NCBI GenBank assembly: GCA_039182735.1
Contig: JBCDCB010000004.1
Span: 1 to 64,000 of the forward strand
Source: JBCDCB01 sp039182735
GTDB taxonomy: Bacteria; Planctomycetota; Phycisphaerae; Phycisphaerales; UBA1924
DNA length: 64,000 nt
Reading direction: 5' to 3'
The position numbers and the translations under genes were made by a program. Within the stretch, counting starts at the first letter, position 1. Every line of letters begins with the position of its first letter. Positions 7,780-15,970 of the stretch are shown here, piece after piece. The notes under the pieces are model-generated. The model made no database searches. It had not been told where the DNA came from and saw only the letters and a list, made by a program, of their open reading frames with translations.

Positions 7780-9266
7780 GGGGCGACCTCGGACGCTTCT
7801 ATATTTTTCGGTGGCTCCGGTCGTCGCGGCGGGTTGTTGAGAATGTAGTCGTGCTCCGGATCGCCGCCGTCGTCGACATGGTCTCGACCCGCGGACCACA
7901 GCAGATACGTCCGTGGCGGGATCGGGAGAAACTCGTCTGAGAGCATCCGCCCCTTCGGACTGACGAGGGGATCGGGATCGAACGCGGTGACAAGCCGATA
8001 GCCGAAGGCCCCCCCCGCGTCGCTCAACGGGTCGATCGGGACCTCGTCGAGGTACTCAGGCACGAGCGCGTCGAAAGCGGCCGGCGGCGCACCGTCGTGG
8101 TCCAAGCGGTAGCGCTCGATCGCGAGCATGAGGCGCGTGCCATCGTAGAGCGATTCGACGTCATCACGGCTGCGAAAAGACTTCGCCATCGAATCGACAA
8201 CGGATAATGGGATCGTGACCCTGTTGAAGTAATGGCCCCGGCGAAGTCGACCTCGTACCCAACGCATGTGCGCAACTGCCTCGTCCGAATCGAGGTCGCC
8301 TATTCCGACGAGGTCAGCAACAACTTCGTCATAGGCGTCGAGTAGCTCTTGCGGATTTACGAGGATCCGTAACAGCCGCATCTCGATCGGATCACGGGCT
8401 CCAGTTTCCTCCGGAAGCATCCCACGCAAGTTCCTGTCAAGCGTATCTCGCAGTTGGATGAACTCTGCGGAGAACGCGAGTTCAACATCGAACGTGTCCG
8501 GAGCAATATCAAGCGCCCTTTCCAGGCGCGCAAGAAAATGTGGAGGCCAATCGGAGCCAAACACGATCTCCTCTCGGATCGTCGCGTAGACCCAGATGCG
8601 ATTCGAAACGCTCATCAGAACAGGTACAAGAAGCAGATCAGTCGAATGCACCGACGCGATCGCCATGCATCGCTCAGCAGCGATCGCCGCTCGATCGAAG
8701 TCGCGTATCCGCATCGAGTACCGGAACTCTCCGAGCAGAATCGCCAGCAATCCGCGGGATGCGCCCATATCCCACCCAATGTCTTGCATCAACGCACGGT
8801 CTTCCATGCGTTGGCGGACAGAAGGAGGCGCGCCGGGGATGCGATCGACTCGCTCGAAGAATCCACATTCCTCAAGCTTGCGCATCGCATCGAGCATCAC
8901 ACTGGACTCCGGATCCATGAGCGCCACAGCAACATCGGGGACTGGGTCTCGAAAGCCGAAGTCGGGCGACCCTGCGCCCTTCAACGGCCCATACTCCTGT
9001 ACGTGGTATGCAAGGCCAGCGTCCGCGATCCTCCTCAATCCCTGCACATACAAGTCCCATTTGCATGGCTCATTACTCGCAAGCTGTTCCGAAGTGAGCC
9101 GCGACTCCGCGAGCGACGTCAGTCTCGCGTGATAGTCCGGCATCGGCGGCAGCGGTCCGAACATCCGCCATGCCGCCCACGACGCCGCGATCACGAGCAC
9201 CAGCGCAAGCACGCCGACCGTGCGCACGAACCACTTCAGAACCGGGCACCGCTTCTTTCCCGACAT
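7776..9266 (-). CDS. Membrane-anchored protein with pseudopilin-like C-terminus (paralogue 2 of 3)
   Basis: 496 residues; ATG at 9266 preceded by GGAGG at five bases. The anchor sequence (VLKWFVRTVGVLALVLVIAA) and the following MFGPLPPMPDYHARL are nearly identical to paralogue 1, so the two arose by recent duplication. The C-terminal block is LMLAIERYRLDHDGAPPAAF, ALVPEYLDEVPIDPLSDAGG, then RTYLLWSAGRDHVDDGGDP and HDYILNNPP. The middle has diverged much more. The stop overlaps the GTG of paralogue 1 by four bases. Base composition in the divergent middle is less GC-rich than in the ends. No known function. Confidence 0.8.
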   Translation of the reverse strand: MSGKKRCPVLKWFVRTVGVLALVLVIAASWAAWRMFGPLPPMPDYHARLTSLAESRLTSEQLASNEPCKWDLYVQGLRRIADAGLAYHVQEYGPLKGAGSPDFGFRDPVPDVAVALMDPESSVMLDAMRKLEECGFFERVDRIPGAPPSVRQRMEDRALMQDIGWDMGASRGLLAILLGEFRYSMRIRDFDRAAIAAERCMAIASVHSTDLLLVPVLMSVSNRIWVYATIREEIVFGSDWPPHFLARLERALDIAPDTFDVELAFSAEFIQLRDTLDRNLRGMLPEETGARDPIEMRLLRILVNPQELLDAYDEVVADLVGIGDLDSDEAVAHMRWVRGRLRRGHYFNRVTIPLSVVDSMAKSFRSRDDVESLYDGTRLMLAIERYRLDHDGAPPAAFDALVPEYLDEVPIDPLSDAGGAFGYRLVTAFDPDPLVSPKGRMLSDEFLPIPPRTYLLWSAGRDHVDDGGDPEHDYILNNPPRRPEPPKNIEASEVAP

Positions 9267-9296
9267 CACCACCTCCGCGGTCGATGATAGCCGAGA

Positions 9297-10835
9297 TTAG
9301 AACTCCTCCTGCTCCGGCTCGGGCAGCGCGGGCGGGTCGTTGAGGATGTAATCGGTGCCGATCGCGTCGCGTGAGCCGGCGCGGAGCGATCGGGTGTTGT
9401 CGCCGTTTCTCGCGTGCGTGCCGTTGTTGTCGGTGTTGTCCGCGCCCACCGACCACAGCAGGTAGGGGCGGGGCGAATCGAGTTCGACCAGGTTCGCCCA
9501 GTGCGTCTCGGGCTCGGGGTCGTCCGCCGAGATCTCGCTCCGCGCGATGAGGATCGGGTCCGCGTCCGGCGCCAGCACGCGGTAGCCGAACGTCGAGCCG
9601 TCGTCGGTCAGCGGATCGCTCGGCAGCGCGTCGAGGTACTCGGGCACAAGCGCATCGAGCGCGCTCGGCGGCGTGCCGTCGTGATCGGCGCGGTAGCGCT
9701 CGATCGCGAGCATGACGCGTGTGCCGCGGACCTGCATGTCGGCGAGGTCGTAGTTCTTGAGCGCCGATCCGATCGCGGGGAGCAGGTAATCCAGCATGAT
9801 CATCCGTGTCGGGTAGAGCTCACCCGAGTTCCACTGCGCGTCGAGCACCCCGATCGCTTCACGCCTCGCGCGCGGATCGTCGAGTTCCGCGATCTCGACG
9901 AAGCGGTCGTACACCGCGTTGCCCCGATCGAGCGTCTCGCGCTCGGTTGCGAAGAGTCGCAGGATTGCGGGCGGCTCGCACTGATCGACGCCGTCAATCG
10001 CGTTGCCCAGTTGCCCGCGATAAGCGCGTTGTACGCTGTCGATGAAGCCGTTGCGCTCGCCCTCGAACGCGAGCGCGGCGTTGAAGTTCGTAGTGTGCGC
10101 ACGCAGCGCTTCGTCAAGCGATTGCAAGAGCATGGCGCTCGGGGATTCGAGGCGCGCGAGCTCTTCGCGGAGCGTATCGAGTGCCGCGGTCTGGATCGCG
10201 ATGCCGACGAGCCCTTCGACGAGGTACGGGCCGAACTCGAAGGTGCGTGCGAGCAGGAGCGAGCGCCGGAGGGCGTCGCCGGCGCGTGCGGGATCGTCCT
10301 GTCGAATCGCGGCGCGGAGTTCGACGAGGAGCACCTGCGTGAGTGCGCGCGATTCGGCGAGGTCCGGCAGCAAGTTCTCGAAGAGCGCGATTGAGGTGTC
10401 GAACGTGCGCACGGCGCGCGGCGCCTCGGCGATGGCGTCGAGCCGCTCGAGTGCGCCGGCGGCTTCGAGCGCGGCGAGGTAGGCGCCCACGGGGCTCGCG
10501 TCGCCTTGCTCGACGAGCGCGCGTGTTTCTCGCACGGGGTCGGTGACTGCGCGAACACGCTTGGCCGGGTCCCCGATCTGGTCCGCCGCGTGCGAAGCGG
10601 AGAGCGTGAAGACTTGTTCGGTGATGGCGTAGCGATCCGGCGCGTCGGGGGACCTGCCCTCGGGCGGGAGGCTCTGATCGATGACCTGGCTGAGGCGCTG
10701 GTGCGCGTCGATGGGCTGGGGAAGCGGGCCGAACGCGCGGATCGCGACGAACCCGATCAGGAGGACGAGCAGCAACCCGAGGATGCCGAGGACCGGGAGC
10801 GCGGCACCGCCGCGACGGTTGGGGAGCGTGGGCAT
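9297..10835 (-). CDS. Membrane-anchored protein with pseudopilin-like C-terminus (paralogue 3 of 3)
   Basis: 512 residues; start MPTLPNRRGG, with GGAG upstream. One N-terminal membrane helix (about residues 12-34) is followed by IRAFGPLPQPIDAHQRL, the same FGPLP...D.H..L signature as its two neighbours. The C-terminus has RVMLAIERYRADHDGTPPSA, LVPEYLDALPSDPLTDDG, YLLWSVGADNTDNNGT and DYILNDPPALPEPEQEEF. It is separated by only 30 bases from paralogue 2, and the three genes are probably one transcription unit. It is more GC-rich than the other two and may be the ancestral copy. The function is unknown; pseudopilin-like assembly or an envelope role is only a guess from the C-terminal motif. Confidence 0.8.
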   Translation of the reverse strand: MPTLPNRRGGAALPVLGILGLLLVLLIGFVAIRAFGPLPQPIDAHQRLSQVIDQSLPPEGRSPDAPDRYAITEQVFTLSASHAADQIGDPAKRVRAVTDPVRETRALVEQGDASPVGAYLAALEAAGALERLDAIAEAPRAVRTFDTSIALFENLLPDLAESRALTQVLLVELRAAIRQDDPARAGDALRRSLLLARTFEFGPYLVEGLVGIAIQTAALDTLREELARLESPSAMLLQSLDEALRAHTTNFNAALAFEGERNGFIDSVQRAYRGQLGNAIDGVDQCEPPAILRLFATERETLDRGNAVYDRFVEIAELDDPRARREAIGVLDAQWNSGELYPTRMIMLDYLLPAIGSALKNYDLADMQVRGTRVMLAIERYRADHDGTPPSALDALVPEYLDALPSDPLTDDGSTFGYRVLAPDADPILIARSEISADDPEPETHWANLVELDSPRPYLLWSVGADNTDNNGTHARNGDNTRSLRAGSRDAIGTDYILNDPPALPEPEQEEF

Positions 10836-10934
10836 GGGGTTCTCCGGAGCCGCGTGGGCGATCGATCGTGGATCGATACGTTCGAACCCGCCCGGGGTTG
10901 CGGGCGGCGCAGCGCACGAGGCTCGAGCGCACGA

Positions 10935-10965
10935 CAGCACCGCCCGGAAGTGCCGGACGGTGCTG
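10935..10965 (-). terminator. Stem-loop terminator after the PEP-CTERM gene
   Basis: Perfect outer stem CAGCACCG / CGGTGCTG (10935-10942 with 10958-10965), with an inner CCGG/CCGG stem. It starts 30 bases after the stop of the minus-strand gene ending at 10995. There is no long T tract, so it is either a weak intrinsic terminator or an mRNA 3'-end stabiliser. Confidence 0.6.
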
Positions 10966-10994
10966 GGGTTGGATTGAGTTGTCGATCGAGCGGA

Positions 10995-11627
10995 TCAGCG
11001 GCGGCGACGTGTGGCGGCGAGCGCACCGAACCCGACGAGCGCAACGCCGGCAGGCGACGGGACGGCGTAGCTGACGTCGTCGGCGGACCACAGCTCCTGG
11101 AAGCTCTCTGCCGCCGGGTTCCCGAGGATGCCGACGCTGTTGACGGGCGTGGTGCTGACAAAGCCGATGAAGCCTTGGTCGAAGCCGTCGATGGAGTCGA
11201 GCAGGAAGAACTCGCCGGCGATTTCGACGCCGATGCCGTCGCCGGAGAAGGGGCTGAACCAGTGGGGGCCGAAGCCGACAACGCTGTTGCCGTTGAATGA
11301 GATGTCCACGCGTTCGTGCGGCTCGACGCCGGTTTCGCCGTCGAGGAAGTTTGTCCCGTTGAGGTTGCCGAACGAGGAACCGGGCTCGATGGCGAGGAAG
11401 CCGTCGCCGTCGTTGGACGAGCCGTCGCGCTTGATCTGGAGGAGACCCGTGTCGAGCGTGGTGCCGTCGTCGATGACCTGCGGCGTGATGTTGTCGAAGG
11501 TTTCGGTGGTGACGGGCGCGCCTCCGAGCGCGGCTTCCCACGAGGCGCGGTCGAAGAAGAACGAGACCTGGGCCGAGGCGTGTACCGCGGGCAGAGCGAC
11601 CGCGCAGACGATTGCGAGCTTGTTCAT
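10995..11627 (-). CDS. Secreted PEP-CTERM-like protein
   Basis: 210 residues. It begins with a signal peptide (MNKLAIVCAVALPAVHASAQ), has a beta-rich body with repeated FDNI, DGFLAIE, SFNG and FFLLDSIDGF stretches, and ends PSPAGVALVGFGALAATRRRR: a short proline motif, a hydrophobic helix and four arginines. This is the PEP-CTERM type of sorting tail, expected to be processed by an exosortase during export to the cell surface. No exosortase is in the window. The start is supported by the signal peptide and a GGGGGG Shine-Dalgarno five bases upstream. The specific role is unknown. Confidence 0.85.
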   Translation of the reverse strand: MNKLAIVCAVALPAVHASAQVSFFFDRASWEAALGGAPVTTETFDNITPQVIDDGTTLDTGLLQIKRDGSSNDGDGFLAIEPGSSFGNLNGTNFLDGETGVEPHERVDISFNGNSVVGFGPHWFSPFSGDGIGVEIAGEFFLLDSIDGFDQGFIGFVSTTPVNSVGILGNPAAESFQELWSADDVSYAVPSPAGVALVGFGALAATRRRR

Positions 11628-11642
11628 GGTTCCCCCCATGAG

Positions 11643-11658
11643 GCGGGCGTATGCCCGC
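11643..11658 (-). promoter_or_regulatory. Stem-loop in the leader of the PEP-CTERM gene
   Basis: GCGGGC-GTAT-GCCCGC on the plus-strand numbering, ending 15 bases before the start codon at 11627. It lies immediately upstream of the G-rich ribosome binding site, so it could modulate translation. The rest of 11628-11815 holds no gene. Confidence 0.5.
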
Positions 11659-11815
11659 GTGTGTTTCCCTGCGTTGGCCCCGACGCCTCCCAACGTCACC
11701 GGACAACGCGTTCCCATGAAAATGGTGCCTCGCAGGCGACGCGCGTCAAGTGAAACCGGGCAAGGAATCCGTCGAAAGTTTCCGATCGCCCGCGGGCGCG
11801 AGCACACAGCCGAGA

Positions 11816-12700
11816 CTACGTGGCGTCGCGGTAGTCGTAGACGCCGTGCCTGGTCTTGTTCCCGAGCCTGCCGGCGGTGACAAGTTGCGTGAGCAGCGGG
11901 CACGGGCGGTAGCGATCGTTGTTCAGGCCGTCGGCGAGCACGTGCATGATGTGCGCGCACGTGTCGAGCCCGATGAAGTCGGCGAGGCGGAGCGGGCCCA
12001 TGGGGAAGTTGCAGCCGAGCGTCATGATGCCGTCGATCGCCTCGGGCTCCGCGACGCCTTCCATCCACGCGTAGAAGCCCTCGTTGATCATGGGCATCAG
12101 CACGCGGTTGGAGACAAAGCCCGCGCGGTCGTTCGCCTTGAGGGGCGTCTTGCCGAGCGTCTCGCTCAGCGTCACCGTGCGTTCCACGATCGACGGATCG
12201 GTCTGCAAACCCGAGATGATCTCGACGAGCCCCATGACGGGCACGGGGTAGAAGAAGTGCATGCCGACGACGCGGGGCGCGCTGCCGGGCGCCGCCTTCT
12301 CCGCCGCGGCGGCGATCTCGGTGATGCTGATCGAGCTCGTGTTCGTCGCCAGCGCCACTGACTCGCGTCCTGCGAAGCGGGCGGCGAGATCCTCGAAGAC
12401 CTTCTTCTTGACGTCCGCGTTTTCGACGACCGCTTCGACAACCCAATCCGCGGACTCGATCTTGTCGAGCGACTCGACGTACGAGAGGCGCGCGAGCGCG
12501 GCGGACTTCTCGTCCTCGCCCATCCGCCCCTTCTCGACGGCGCGCGCGAGGAGCTTCTCGTGCGTCGCCTTCGCCTTCTCGAGCGAGGGCGCGTGCGCAT
12601 CGAAGCAGATGGCGTTGAGCCCGGCGACCGCGGCGATCTGCGCGATCCCGCCGCCCATCTGACCCGAACCGATGACCGCAATCGTATTGACGTCCGACAT
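11816..12700 (-). CDS. 3-hydroxybutyryl-CoA / 3-hydroxyacyl-CoA dehydrogenase
   Basis: 294 residues, the usual length for the short NAD-dependent family. The Rossmann NAD motif is VIGSGQMGGGIAQIAA (residues 9-24). The catalytic-domain landmarks are GMHFFYPVPVMGLVEII, FVSNRVLMPMINEGF, then GCNFPMGPLRLADFIGLDTC and the C-terminal TRHGVYDY. It oxidises (S)-3-hydroxyacyl-CoA to 3-oxoacyl-CoA in the cytoplasm, the step before thiolysis. The start follows GGAGGTTGAG. It lies downstream of a thiolase on the same strand, which fits beta-oxidation or acetoacetyl-CoA metabolism. Confidence 0.93.
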   Translation of the reverse strand: MSDVNTIAVIGSGQMGGGIAQIAAVAGLNAICFDAHAPSLEKAKATHEKLLARAVEKGRMGEDEKSAALARLSYVESLDKIESADWVVEAVVENADVKKKVFEDLAARFAGRESVALATNTSSISITEIAAAAEKAAPGSAPRVVGMHFFYPVPVMGLVEIISGLQTDPSIVERTVTLSETLGKTPLKANDRAGFVSNRVLMPMINEGFYAWMEGVAEPEAIDGIMTLGCNFPMGPLRLADFIGLDTCAHIMHVLADGLNNDRYRPCPLLTQLVTAGRLGNKTRHGVYDYRDAT

Positions 12701-12738
12701 CTCAACCTCCGTTGCGTGCTGGGAGGCGAGTGTAGCGG

Positions 12739-13245
12739 TCACCCGTCGGGCGGTCCGTCGAGGTGCAGGTCCATGAGTTCGACGTCGAGGACGCGCCCGA
12801 ACTTCTCGCCGACACGGCGCATCACGCCGACGGTCTCGAATCCGAACGCCCGGTGCAGCGCGATCGATGCGGGCTGGCGGTCGGCGATGCGTGAGAGCAG
12901 CACGCCGAAACCGTTGGCTCGCGCTCGCTCGATCAGCGCGCCCATGAGCGCCCGTCCGATGCCCTGTCGTTGATGCTGGTGGTGTACGTAGACCGAGACC
13001 TCCGCCGTCCGCGCGTAGGCGCAGCGATCCGACCACGCGCTCAGCGTCGCCCAGCCCAGCACCTCGCGCCCGCCATCCGCTACGAGCAGCGCGAAGCGGT
13101 CCGGCGTGTGCTGCGCGAACCACGCGCGCCGGGCCGGTGGCTGCGGCATCTCCGTGTCGAACGTTGCGGTGCTCGTGCGCACGGAATGGGCGTAGATCTC
13201 ATCGATGCGCGCGAGATCTCGCTCGCGCGCGTCGCGGATCGTCAC
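12739..13245 (-). CDS. GNAT acetyltransferase, phosphinothricin-acetyltransferase type
   Basis: 168 residues from a GTG that overlaps the SDR stop (GTGA). The N-terminus VTIRDARERDLARIDEIYAH, the TATFDTEMPQP turn, VSVYVHHQHQRQGIGRALMG (acetyl-CoA pyrophosphate loop Q/RxxGxG/A) and IALHRAFGFETVGVMRRVGE place it in the Pat/Bar/YncA-like GNAT group, which N-acetylates small amines such as methionine derivatives or phosphinothricin. The substrate cannot be read from sequence. It is translationally coupled to the upstream SDR gene. Confidence 0.87.
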   Translation of the reverse strand: MTIRDARERDLARIDEIYAHSVRTSTATFDTEMPQPPARRAWFAQHTPDRFALLVADGGREVLGWATLSAWSDRCAYARTAEVSVYVHHQHQRQGIGRALMGALIERARANGFGVLLSRIADRQPASIALHRAFGFETVGVMRRVGEKFGRVLDVELMDLHLDGPPDG

Positions 13246-13937
13246 CACGCGAGCGTCTCGCCCGTATGATCGAGGAACGCGCCGTTCGCCTTGCGGTCGC
13301 TGTCCGACGCGGCATTGAGGATCACATCGGCCATACCGGAGCACGACTGTTCCACCGTGAGGGGTGCCCGCTCGCCGCCCATGCGCGTCTGCACCCAGCC
13401 CGGGTGGATCGCGAGGACCTGAAAGCCCTCGTCCGCGTGTTCGCAGGCCATGGTCTTGCTCATCATGTTGAGCGCCGCCTTGCCCATGCGGTAGGCGTAA
13501 TACCCACCCGACGCGTTCAAGCCGATCGAACCGAGTTCCGACGACATATGCACGACGAGCTTCGTGGAGCCCGCGCGCAGGCTGGTCATGAGCGCCTTGC
13601 TGACACGCAGCGCGCCGAGGGTGTTGACGTCGAGATGGTGCTTCACGTCGAGGACGTCGATCTCCTCGATCGATCCCGGCTCCGGGGCGGCGCCCGCGTT
13701 GTTGATGAGCACGTCGATCGCCTTGCCGGAGAGCTTCAACGCCAGGGCGTTGACCGAATCGAAGTCCGTGACGTCGCACGGGTGGAGGTTGGCGGTGAGC
13801 GCGCGCAGCTCGCTCGCGTCGTCGAGATCGCGCGCGCAGCCGAGCACCGTGTGACCGCGATCGATGAACTGGCGCGTGAGCTCGAGCCCGAGCCCGCGGT
13901 TCGCGCCGGTGATGAGGATGGTCAGCGGATCGGGCAT
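13242..13937 (-). CDS. Short-chain dehydrogenase/reductase, C-factor (CsgA)-like
   Basis: 231 residues. The NAD(P) glycine motif is TGANRGLGLELTRQF; NNAG is at about residue 81, and the catalytic Tyr-Lys is in YYAYRMGKAAL. The tail IHPGWVQTRMGGERAPLTVE is typical of the C-factor/sniffer-like SDR subgroup. The substrate is unknown. The start MPDPLTILITGANRG follows AAGGAG at six bases. Its stop overlaps the GTG of the GNAT gene by four bases, so the two are co-translated. Confidence 0.88.
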   Translation of the reverse strand: MPDPLTILITGANRGLGLELTRQFIDRGHTVLGCARDLDDASELRALTANLHPCDVTDFDSVNALALKLSGKAIDVLINNAGAAPEPGSIEEIDVLDVKHHLDVNTLGALRVSKALMTSLRAGSTKLVVHMSSELGSIGLNASGGYYAYRMGKAALNMMSKTMACEHADEGFQVLAIHPGWVQTRMGGERAPLTVEQSCSGMADVILNAASDSDRKANGAFLDHTGETLAW

Positions 13938-13968
13938 GCGGCACTCCTTTCGGGTGGGCCGCACTCTA

Positions 13969-14670
13969 TCAGCAGACCCGGCAGATCAGCAGCCCGTCCG
14001 CGAGCGGGAGCAGTAGCGTCTCGAAACGCTCGTCCTGCGCGAGATCACGGTTGAGCGCCGCGCTGGCGCGATCGCTGTCGGTCTGCGCGCCGCCCGGCAG
14101 CACGCGCCCGTCGCGCAACGCGTTGTCCACAACGATGATCCCGCCGGGGCGCATCGCGCCGTACAACGCCTCGATGTACGCGCGCGAGTTGACCTTGTCG
14201 GCGTCGATGAACACGAAGTCGATCCGCAACGACCCGAGCGACTCGACGGTGCGCGGCAGGGTCTCGAGCGCCGGCCCGATGGAGAGTTCGATCACCCCAG
14301 AGAGCCCGGCGCGCTCCCAGTATCGGCGCGCGATCGCGGTCCACTCATTGCTCACGTCGTGGCAGAAGAGCCGAGGATCTTCGACGCCCGAGAGCACGAG
14401 CCCCCGCGCGATGCTGATCGCCGAAGCCCCCGTGAAGGTCCCGACCTCGACCGCGACGCGCGCCCGGATCGACGCGACGAGCATCGTGAGCAGCGAGTCC
14501 TGCAAAGGCGGGATCTGCATGACCGCGACGTCGCCGAGCGCGGCGGTCTCTTCGCGGAGCGCTCGCAGCACGTCGGTGTCCCACGTCGCGGTCGCGCCGA
14601 GGCAGTAGTCGAGCACCGCGCCGGTGACATCGACCTGCTTGAGTTCTTCGAGGCGTGCGCGTTCGCTCAA
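13969..14670 (-). CDS. SAM-dependent O-methyltransferase (family 3 / CCoAOMT-like)
   Basis: 233 residues, starting at a TTG (14670) that overlaps the thiolase stop as TTGA. Motifs: MQIPPLQDSLLTMLV, the SAM-binding VAVEVGTFTGASAISIA, then IDFVFIDADKVNSRAYIEAL and MRPGGIIVVDNALRDGRVL. These are the family-3 O-methyltransferase signatures, with the FIDADK metal/SAM region. Bacterial members methylate catechol-type small molecules. No ATG lies upstream of the conserved N-terminal helix (VLDYCLG...LRALREETAALG), which supports the TTG start. Confidence 0.85.
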   Translation of the reverse strand: MSERARLEELKQVDVTGAVLDYCLGATATWDTDVLRALREETAALGDVAVMQIPPLQDSLLTMLVASIRARVAVEVGTFTGASAISIARGLVLSGVEDPRLFCHDVSNEWTAIARRYWERAGLSGVIELSIGPALETLPRTVESLGSLRIDFVFIDADKVNSRAYIEALYGAMRPGGIIVVDNALRDGRVLPGGAQTDSDRASAALNRDLAQDERFETLLLPLADGLLICRVC

Positions 14671-15857
14671 CGCTCGACGACCATCGCAACAGCGTTGCCC
14701 CCGCCGAGGCAGAGGGCCGCGAGCCCGCGCTTCGCATCGGTGCGGATCATCTGGTGGAGCAGCGTGGTGAAGACGCGTGCGCCGGAGCAGCCGATGGGGT
14801 GCCCGAGGGCGATCGCGCCGCCGGCGACGTTGACCTTCTCGTCCGGGATGCCCGCGCCGCGGATGTTCTGCAGCGCCTGGGCCGCGAAGGCTTCGTTGAC
14901 CTCGAAGAGATCGATGTCGCTTGCGGAAAGCCCGGCCTTCTCGAGCACGGCGGGCACGGCGAGCGACGGCGCAGTGAAGATCGCCTTCGGCGCCACGCCG
15001 CTGGTGTGGTAGGCGAGGATCTTCGCGATGGGCTGCACGCCGAGTTCCTCGGCCTTTGCGAGCGAGGAGACCACGACCGCCGCGCCGCCGTCGCTGATCT
15101 GCGAGGCGTTGCCCGCGGTGATCGTGCCGTCCTTGCTGAACGCCGGGCGCAGTTTGGCGAGCCCCTCGGCGGTCGAATCGGCGCGGATGCCCTCGTCCTG
15201 CGAAAGCCCGTCGCCCTTGCGCTGTTTGCACTGCTCAGCGCTCAGCGCGACCGTTTCGCTGTTGAACCAGCCTTCGCTCGTCGCCTTCGCGGCCTTCTGG
15301 TGCGACGACGCCGCGAACGCGTCCTGATCTTCGCGGCTGATGCCGTACTCGTTCGCGACCCAGTCGGCGCTGTCGCCCATCATGCACTGCTCGAAGGCGC
15401 ATCGCAGCCCGTCATAGGCCATGTGGTCTTCCATCGTGGCGGGCCCGAACTTGACGCCGGCGCGAACGTGCTCGAAGTGCGGCGCGCGGGTCATCGACTC
15501 GATGCCGCCGGCGAGCACGAGGCCGTTGTCGCCCGCCTTGATGGACTGGGCGGCGAGCATGACGGTCTGGAGACCCGAGCCGCAGACCTTGTTGATGGTC
15601 TGCGCGGAGATCGTGTCGGGGAGCCCCGCGCCGAGGGCGACCTGGCGCGCCGGGTTCTGCCCGAGCCCCGCCTGCAGCACGCAGCCGAAGATTGCCTCGT
15701 CTACGTGATCCTTGATGGCGGGCGTCTCGTCGAAGATGGCCTGCGCGGCGTACGAGCCGAGCGCCGGCGCGGGCACGTTGGAGAGCGACCCGAGCATCCG
15801 CCCGACGGGCGTGCGCTTGGCGGCGAGGATCACGGGGGTCGTGTCGGCGTTGCTCAT
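14667..15857 (-). CDS. Acetyl-CoA acetyltransferase (thiolase)
   Basis: 396 residues, normal thiolase length. The nucleophile Cys is in KVCGSGLQTVMLAAQS; the C-terminal active-site motifs are ALGHPIGCSGAR (His) and CLGGGNAVAMVVE (second Cys). It condenses two acetyl-CoA or cleaves 3-oxoacyl-CoA in the cytoplasm. It starts at MSNADTTPV with AAGGAG upstream. It heads a minus-strand string of tightly spaced genes ending with 3-hydroxyacyl-CoA dehydrogenase. TAGAGT on the minus strand in the divergent gap to prpD is a possible -10. Confidence 0.94.
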   Translation of the reverse strand: MSNADTTPVILAAKRTPVGRMLGSLSNVPAPALGSYAAQAIFDETPAIKDHVDEAIFGCVLQAGLGQNPARQVALGAGLPDTISAQTINKVCGSGLQTVMLAAQSIKAGDNGLVLAGGIESMTRAPHFEHVRAGVKFGPATMEDHMAYDGLRCAFEQCMMGDSADWVANEYGISREDQDAFAASSHQKAAKATSEGWFNSETVALSAEQCKQRKGDGLSQDEGIRADSTAEGLAKLRPAFSKDGTITAGNASQISDGGAAVVVSSLAKAEELGVQPIAKILAYHTSGVAPKAIFTAPSLAVPAVLEKAGLSASDIDLFEVNEAFAAQALQNIRGAGIPDEKVNVAGGAIALGHPIGCSGARVFTTLLHQMIRTDAKRGLAALCLGGGNAVAMVVER

Positions 15858-15970
15858 CTCGGGCTCCTTGGTGCTCGGTCCTGCTCGGTTGATTCGCGAA
15901 GGGGCCAGCACTCTACGTCGCGCCCCGCCCGGGCGGCTATCGTGGGCCCCCCACCCACAGGAGACGACGA

